Positions 8,700 to 14,107 of a stretch of 14,107 nt of DNA are shown here, piece after piece. The position numbers and the translations under genes are program-made. Origin of the DNA: Scytalidium lignicola. Lineage: Eukaryota > Ascomycota > Leotiomycetes. The notes below the pieces were generated by a model that was not told the origin of the DNA, did not search any database, and was given only the letters and a program-made list of their open reading frames with translations. Within the stretch, counting starts at the first letter, position 1. Every line of letters starts with the position of its first letter. The stretch spans positions 1 to 14,107 of the forward strand of contig NCSJ02000609.1 of NCBI GenBank assembly GCA_002812745.2, given 5' to 3'.

Positions 8700-9840
8700 A
8701 TATTACAAGCCTTAACCATTAATAGAAGAATTAACAACATTAAAGCTATAAAGATAAGGAATGTAACTAAAGAAGAACAACAAAGTAAGAGTTAAACAAC
8801 AATGAACATGAGGATTTACTACAATTTAACCAGCTAATTAAGAAGAGAAATGCATATAAAATACTCTAGCTAGTAGAAAAAATTTTACACCTTAAATTCG
8901 AACATAAAGTAATTACAAAGCAATCTAATAATAATAACAATACATTAATTACTCACAAAGACTTAAAAGAAGTATTTGTAGAAGTTATTTAACCTTAAGA
9001 GTATATATAAACTTAGATAGCAACTCTCTTAACAATAACAATGCAGTTTAATAACAAGTACACAAAGAATATATAATAAAGGACTTATAAACTACTAGTA
9101 AAAAGAGACTATGAAATCATCATATATACTTTAAGTATACTATTAAAGTTCAAGAATTACAACTTATAAGACATAATAACAACAATTAATACAGTCACAT
9201 TCTTATAAGGTAATGTACATATAATAAAGTAGTTACTTAATGACAACATAATAATAATCTTTGAAGATAGCCAGAAAGAATAGTATTTGCTTAATATATA
9301 ATAAGTTCAAAAGGTATTTGGAGAAGAAGCATGAATTGTTAGTAACAAAGTTGTTATATACACTAAAAGTATATCTGATTCCTTGTTAGTTAAATATAAT
9401 GAAGCTTTAATTAAAGAAGTACTAGAAAAAGAGAATAAAATAATAATACTTCAAGTTAAAGTTTACTAAGCTTATAAAGGAAGTTAACAGCAGAAAAGCT
9501 GTTTATATATCAAATTAATAGTTATAGAAGACATATACAAACTTATAAACCAAGGTTTATACTAGAAAGGTCAAGTATTTTATTATAAACTATTTAAGAA
9601 CAAGTTATAACCAAAGTAATATTTTAAATGTTAAGCTTAGGAATACTACACATAGTATTATAAAGCAAAGAAACAGTATACTTGTTATGCAAAAGTAGTA
9701 TATGAAGGAGAAGAAGAAGAATATCTAACAAACCTAAGAGAAATTATACTTAAGTGTTGTGGTTATAATAAAGAACATACAATGTTTAATCAAAGTTATT
9801 CAACAACAGAGAAGCATTAAGATTAAGCAAAAGAGATATA
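8700..9840 (+). pseudogene. LINE ORF1 (gag-like RNA-binding protein), broken
   Basis: ORF1 proteins bind the LINE transcript. One frame can be followed from about 9080 to 9830 despite stops. It includes a TINTVTFL segment near 9190, a FEDSQKE segment near 9260, VFGEEA near 9310 and VLEKENKIIILQV near 9420. These match the central domain of Tad1-type ORF1 (TIN.V ... GDVI ... EDS.. VFGEEARI). Zinc knuckle 1 is at 9620-9661: spacing CX2CX4HX4C is kept, but the first Cys, the His and the last Cys all read Tyr. A second Cys/His cluster at 9755-9778 reads CCGYNKEH, again with Cys changed to Tyr. Stops at W, Q and R positions, for example in the KE-stop-YLLNI segment near 9275, fit G-to-A and C-to-T mutation. 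The N-terminus (8700-9080) is Lys/Asn/Gln-rich and not alignable. Confidence 0.8.
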
Positions 9841-10250
9841 TAAAAANCAAAGTAATAAAANCTAGTTAAACTAAATAATATAATCTATACTACAACTTAA
9901 CTTAACATAACCAAGCTAATGAAAAGTAATGAAGAAGAAGAGTAATAAATAACATTTAAAAGGAAAAAANCTTAAAACTTAAGCAAACTTATAAGGTAAA
10001 CTTACAAGTTTAAGTATTATAAGAAGAACAAATGAAAATACCTTAAATAAATTTTCAAGTCAACATAATAATTCTATATCTAGTTAATTACTATCTAGTT
10101 CATTGTCAAGCTTTATAATCAGTCAAAACAATAAAGATCTAACAAACTAATAATAATAGACTAACCAACAAAACAATATAACAATAAACATAATCATAAT
10201 ACAATTATAATTATAATCTTATACTAAAACTAAAATAAAAGATANTAAAT
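9841..10250 (+). other. ORF1-ORF2 junction of the LINE, unresolved
   Basis: Between the last ORF1 motif and the first sequence attributable to ORF2 there is about 400 bases of A-rich DNA with five ambiguous bases (9847, 9861, 9970, 10245 and, just beyond, 10262). I see no motif. The ORF2 start codon should lie here or shortly after. Confidence 0.4.
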
Positions 10251-11400
10251 GTACAATAAAANGTATTAAAGGACAATAACAAGTATAATATATTAACAGT
10301 CTAAGAACTATAAATAAACAAACAAACCAAAGATATATATTGTTTAAATAATAAGAATTATCAAAGAGTATAAGATAGTAAGAGAATAATTATATATATA
10401 CACAAACATTATAAATTAACTGTATAATCATACAAAGTAAAAGAGAATTAAGTAAAAGTAATGTTTATAGTTGAAAACATAATAATTTACTTAATATACT
10501 CAACTAGATACATAACCTCAAATTAACATATACTTATTTATAATCTCATTACAATAAAACCAGAAAATCATATAATACTAACAAGTAATTTTAATTAATA
10601 TTATTTAATATAAGATAAAGAAAAAAAGAATAAACAATAAAGTTAATGAATTATTAACATTAGTATAATAATAAAGGCTTAAGCTTATTACACTTTAAGA
10701 AGAACTTATATAAAGATAGAATAACAACAAGAACTTAACTATTAATTATGCTTAACACATAATAAATCTCTGAATTCAGTATATAAGAGTTGAAGACTAG
10801 ACTAATTCAGACTATACTTTATAGCTTATCAAAATCAAACCTGAAGCAAGTAGACAATAAACATATAATGAAGAACTAAGTTATAATTAAAGACTAATAA
10901 ACTATAGAAAAGTTAAAGTAATAATAACCAACTTATTATTCCTCTTAAGTTATATATTTATCAAGGAGTAACTAGACAAAGCAATTAATATACTAACAAA
11001 ATAATTGATTGATATTATAAATAAAACAATACTTAGAAGGAAGTTATTAGTTGATTACTCAACATTATAATAGAATTATGTAATTAAGAAAGTAACTAAG
11101 GTTACTCAGAAAGCAGAATACTAATAACATACAAATAAGTCCTTGTAGAATTGTTAAAACCTAGATTAAGCTTTTAAAGAATAAAAGGAAAGAATTACTT
11201 AAGCTTAAACAAAAAGCTAATAACAAATAATAACAACAACAACAAAGGATACTTACAAGTTATAAACACTTAAATAATAAGCACAAATATACAATTATAT
11301 ACTTGTTAACCTATTAAAGATCTTAGAGTTATATAATAACAACTTAAAAANGACTACTAATGTATACATATAATAAGAAAGTAATAATACTCACAATTAA
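10250..11400 (+). pseudogene. LINE ORF2 N-terminal part: expected endonuclease and linker
   Basis: By position this should hold the APE-type endonuclease that nicks the target, followed by the linker to the RT. The endonuclease is not convincingly readable. YNINSLRTI near 10290 resembles the QYNVNKSR start of fungal LINE endonucleases, and a frame near 10460-10560 is compatible with its central strands, but catalytic residues cannot be named. The linker is better supported. From about 10965 one frame gives LDKAINILTK-stop-LIDII, and later KKVTKVTQKAEY and FKE-stop-KERIT. This matches the helical segment with WW/R-rich sequence that precedes Tad1 reverse transcriptases, with stops at the expected Gln/Trp positions. 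Confidence 0.55.
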
Positions 11401-12300
11401 GTTTTTCTTAAAAGTATAAGCAGATTATATTAGACTACAAGATATAAATCAAGCAAGAGCAATTAAAATAAACAAAGGTTATAACAAAGCAATTGTCATA
11501 CAAGTACTTCACAAGGCTAGAGTATAAAAAGTACTAAGGCCAAACTAATTAACTAATAAGTTTTTACAAACTTATAATTAACCATTATGACAAATTCTGA
11601 CAGCCTTAATCAAAACAAGCTTTAGACTAGAACACTTTCCTTACAATTACTATACAATGAATATGATAATATTACAAAAACCAAGCAAGATAATAAAACA
11701 ACTACAATAAGCTGGAGGATAATAGTTAATCACATTACTTAATTGTATAACAAAAGTATTCAAAGTTATAATAACTACTCATATTATAAAAGTAACAAAG
11801 AAGTAAGGATTACTTTTAAAAGGACAAATAAGAAATAAACATAACAAATCTACAAAATTAACAATAAAGACAATAACAAACATTGTTTATACAATATAAC
11901 ATTAAGGTATTACTGTATTATTATTATAACTTGATCTTAAAGAAGTATTTAACATAATAAACTACAAGTAATTACAACACATACTCTAAGAGAAAGGCTT
12001 CTTATAATAATTAATAAGCTAGATTAACAATTACTTAACAGACAAAACTGTTTGTTTATCTTTCAACAACAAAATGATTTAACTAATCTTAATAAAAACA
12101 AGAATCTTACAAGGTTTTCTACTCTTATTAATATTGTTTATATTATATATCTTTACTTTATATAATAAATTAAGAAAGATAAAAGGTTTAACTATAATTA
12201 ACTTTATAGATAATATAAACTTTCTTAATTATACATGTATTATAAAGAGTTATTATAAAACATTAAAAGTAAGCTGGAAAATATACAAAAGGTAAGTAAT
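11400..12300 (+). pseudogene. LINE reverse transcriptase domain (Tad1 type), broken
   Basis: This enzyme would copy LINE RNA at the nicked chromosome. One frame gives MIILQKPSK near 11675 (family form TIVLRKPGK). It continues through LLNCITKVFKVIITT near 11740-11785 and GQIRNKHNKSTKLTIKTI near 11820-11880. Motif A reads LDLKEVFN with its first Asp intact (GAT, 11933-11935) and the Asp of AFD changed to Asn (11951-11953). EKGF near 11990 and an LQGFLLLLILFILY segment near 12105 (family form PQGSPLSPILFILY) follow. Motif C reads FIDN: the first Asp is kept (12209-12211) and the second is Asn (12212-12214). Stops lie at Gln, Trp and Arg positions. Overall this is the best-preserved domain of the LINE. 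Confidence 0.87.
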
Positions 12301-12479
12301 ATACAAAAGTATATAATTCAAAGCAAGTAAAAGCAAATTAATACACTTTATACATACTTGTACAATAAGGAAAAAGCTAATATGCCTTAATAACAAAGAA
12401 TTAAAGCTTAAAGAATTAACTTGTTTTCTAAAGATCTAACTTGACCAACAACTTAACTTTAAAGCTTATACAAAGGCAA

Positions 12480-12862
12480 TTAAGAAAAAGTTAACTATAT
12501 AAACATTTACATTAATAAGACTAGTAGTAAAAATATAAGAATACAATTTTATAAGAGTAAAACAGATTTATACAACAATTATACAAAGTATAATTGTATA
12601 TAATGTTATTATATACTATTAACTTACAAAATCTAATAACAATCTAAGAAGAATTAATTATTACTTACTTATAACATAATCACAATGTCTTTATATAATA
12701 ATAAGAGCTTATAAAGATACTTTAATTCAAAGCTTAAAGATAAAGACATTCTGCTTACTATTAAACTTATACTTAAACAAAAGAGTAATAACATTTAAGG
12801 ATTGTCTTAATCATACAAGCTTGAAGTAAGTAATTTACCAAATAAGCAATAATGTTACAAAA
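12480..12862 (+). pseudogene. LINE ORF2 post-RT (thumb) segment, truncated
   Basis: This continues ORF2 after the palm. IRVKQIYTTIIQSIIVYNV at about 12555-12610 matches the family's RA(R/K)Q(V/I)YTAVIRS..AYG block. AYKDTLIQSLKIKTF near 12700-12745 matches GAYKATP..SLE.E. LNLYLNKRVITFKDCLNHT near 12760-12815 matches the following (L)DLYL..RVA.F..RL block. The sequence loses similarity about 40 bases later, at the boundary with the GC-richer block starting at 12866. The Cys-rich and RNase H parts that normally follow are not found anywhere downstream in the window. Confidence 0.8.
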
Positions 12863-12865
12863 CTA

Positions 12866-13206
12866 TGCTATCCAAGTTACTGGATAGCCAAGGGTAAGGT
12901 AGATGTTCAAGGACAACAGAAACATGTAACACATAAGCAGGTGACTAAGTCAGGGTAGGATCCAGTAATGTATTTAAGTTGAACATAAGGAGTCTATTCT
13001 CATGTTCTTATAATGTGCTTATATAGATAATAAAATCCAACTAGACCTTTTAAACCCTCCAAGTCCTATAAGTCCATAGACCCCTTGGACCCCCTAAGTC
13101 TTCCAAGTCTAATCATGTTATGTAATTGTTAGGTTCTTTATATATACTTTACTATATATTGAGCTTTAAGCTTATACCAATTAACTTGTTAAGTTAAACT
13201 TATAAC
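12866..13206. repeat. LTR-like block, less mutated (probable solo LTR or LTR fragment)
   Basis: It starts TGCTATCC, with a 6-bp stem CTATCC/GGATAG at 12868-12887, resembling the TGTTATCC...GGATAAC edge of some fungal Gypsy LTRs. A TATTTAAG at about 12971, CTTATATAG near 13018 and AATAAAA near 13029 could be promoter and poly(A) signals. From 13040 to 13110 there is a pyrimidine-rich tail with several AAGTCC/AAGTCT units and CCCCTTGGACCCCC. A TAACA at about 13202-13206 is a possible CA edge, giving about 340 bp. G+C is clearly higher than in the flanks, as expected if short repeats escape RIP. Whether it belongs to the Gypsy gag at 7159 is unknown; no second copy was found. Confidence 0.5.
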
Positions 13207-13269
13207 ATTATTCCCTTTTTGTACTAACATTATCCTAATGCTTAATTATCATCATGAATAATTTTATTG

Positions 13270-13870
13270 TTCATTAATCTATTCTTCCTTTTCAACATAC
13301 TACTAAAATGCTTGTTTTCTAACAATATTATTCTAGAAGAAAAAGGAAGATTACAGAAATACCAAGAAGTATTAAACCTAAGAGATTATATAACTAAGTA
13401 CAATATTAAGATATCTCCTTATGATTTTTACACTTGAAATAGTTTGACTTGCTTGATGGTTTTTGAATCTAACTATTGTAATGAGTATACTTAATAAAGA
13501 TGTAAATATAAGAGCAAGAGTATTCTTATAACTTCTTAAGAAACCCTTGATAAGGAGAAGGCTTGTCTTAAGGCTAAGGAAGAAAAGGTTGCTTAAGCTA
13601 TAATTGAGAACATAACTTGTCTTGCTTACTTTTGCAAACAAAAGAAATTCCTTTGTAAATATACTAATAAAATAATCTATTATAAGCTTTCTTCTTTAAA
13701 TAAGTTAAAGGTTGTAAAAGAGAAAGAGAAGCAAGAGAAGTTGTTTAAAGAGTTATGTTTTATCTTCACAAACAAGGTTTCCTTGTCTATTACTAACCTT
13801 TTCTTTTCTAATCTTATAATTCCATTACTTGGAAATCTGTTCTAGGATAAGTTTAATGATATACTTGTAA
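13270..13870 (+). pseudogene. Probable C-terminal tail of a Pogo/Fot1-like transposase, broken
   Basis: On the plus strand, ILEEKGRLQKYQ near 13335-13365 resembles the LEKKKRKRGK region that follows the DDE domain in fungal Pogo/Fot1-type (DDE1) transposases. A charged helical segment follows: DKEKACLKAKEEKVA (about 13547-13590), then CLAYFCKQKKFL near 13620-13650. Next come KLSSLNKL and KEKEKQEKLFKEL (about 13690-13755). These match the family's Lys/Glu-rich tail with RL.(R)LRKQK.FL and SL(D/E)ELE..EEKE motifs. The catalytic DDE domain itself is absent upstream, so only a fragment remains; it may have been cut by the LTR-like block. A 264-base open stretch on the opposite strand (13378-13641) overlaps it and is probably only an antisense shadow. 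The assignment rests on low-complexity sequence. Confidence 0.5.
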
Positions 13871-14107
13871 TAACTCCTCACAACTTATGAGATTCAAAGT
13901 AAATTCTTATCTATTCTTACTTTCTAGATATCTTATCCATTTAACCAAGTATTATAATTTCTTATAATACATCTTATGATTAATAATTTTCTTAACTTTA
14001 TATTCCCTTTTCAAATTAACTTCTTTTAACATTGATGTTTAAGCATTTTTCAAATGTTAATTTAAAAAGTAAAACATAGAAAACAAGATATATCTTAACT
14101 ATTGTTA
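13870..14107. other. Unassigned AT-rich right flank
   Basis: No motif is recognised on either strand. The stretch is slightly pyrimidine-rich on the plus strand up to about 14000. Confidence 0.4.

Larger units (their letters stand above)
8640..12862 (+). mobile_element. Decayed Tad1-type non-LTR retrotransposon (LINE), 3'-truncated
   Basis: Two decayed open reading frames lie in LINE order on the plus strand: ORF1 with nucleic-acid-binding zinc knuckles, then ORF2 with a linker, reverse transcriptase and thumb/C-terminal segment. RT motifs (LLNCITKVF, LDLKEVFN, REKG-like EKGF, FIDN) are of the fungal Tad1 clade. The usual ORF2 tail with RNase H is missing: recognisable sequence stops near 12850, and a block of different composition begins at 12866. 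The 5' limit is uncertain. Three explanations fit the missing tail: 3' loss by deletion, interruption by a later insertion, or a family without that domain. Confidence 0.83.

Noticed and set aside
13378..13641. An 87-residue open frame on the minus strand as a gene
   Set aside because: It is hydrophobic, Leu/Ser-rich and antisense to a Lys/Glu-rich plus-strand segment that matches a transposase tail. Such complementarity is typical of a shadow frame.
1..14107. Mitochondrial or plastid origin because of very high A+T
   Set aside because: The content is nuclear-type Copia, Gypsy and Tad1 elements with RIP-like decay. No mitochondrial gene, tRNA or rRNA is recognisable.

Overview
This window looks like part of the nuclear genome of a filamentous ascomycete (Pezizomycotina), in an AT-rich, gene-free compartment made of dead transposable elements. 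By eye it is well under 30% G+C and CpG is almost absent. Every protein-like stretch I could recognise is a retrotransposon or DNA transposon domain riddled with stop codons at positions where Trp, Gln or Arg is expected. Catalytic Asp often reads as Asn, and zinc-binding Cys/His often reads as Tyr. These are all G:C to A:T changes, mostly readable as TpG>TpA or CpA>TpA, the signature of repeat-induced point mutation (RIP). No intact host gene, tRNA, rRNA or CRISPR array is visible.

Layout. (1) About 430-4950, minus strand: a Ty1/Copia polyprotein of a fungal type whose polymerase box is QTDD-like rather than YVDD. Read from high to low coordinate it shows integrase (about 3130-2160), reverse transcriptase (about 1745-1075) and RNase H plus C-terminus (about 970-440). 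The expected gag part, above 3130, is too decayed to recognise. (2) 4960-6410: mostly unassigned AT-rich sequence with an LTR-like palindromic patch, a set of ACTCYTT motifs, a 22-bp palindrome and a perfect 50-bp tandem duplication. (3) 6415-6800: an unusual island of GACCGT/CAGACC motifs that keeps CpGs, next to a perfect 35-bp AT-rich inverted repeat; perhaps a small non-autonomous element. (4) 7159-8245, plus strand: gag of a Ty3/Gypsy element, from an acidic Ser-rich N-terminus through the capsid-like domain to a damaged zinc knuckle. No Gypsy pol follows. (5) About 8640-12862, plus strand: a Tad1-type non-LTR retrotransposon (LINE) with ORF1 (two zinc knuckles) and ORF2 (EN/RT linker, RT, thumb/C-terminal part). 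It stops abruptly before any RNase H. (6) 12866-about 13200: a less mutated, more GC-rich block that looks like an LTR. (7) About 13270-13870, plus strand: probable C-terminal tail of a Pogo/Fot1-like transposase, then unassigned sequence to the end.

The parts do not work together as a system. They are independent elements, possibly nested, all inactivated by the same process. I found no evidence for an undescribed functional system. The items most worth a second look are the GACCGT/inverted-repeat island, the post-mutation 50-bp duplication and the LTR-like block. Family assignments come from recognising conserved motifs by eye, without a database search. Boundaries are approximate unless a base-exact repeat is described.
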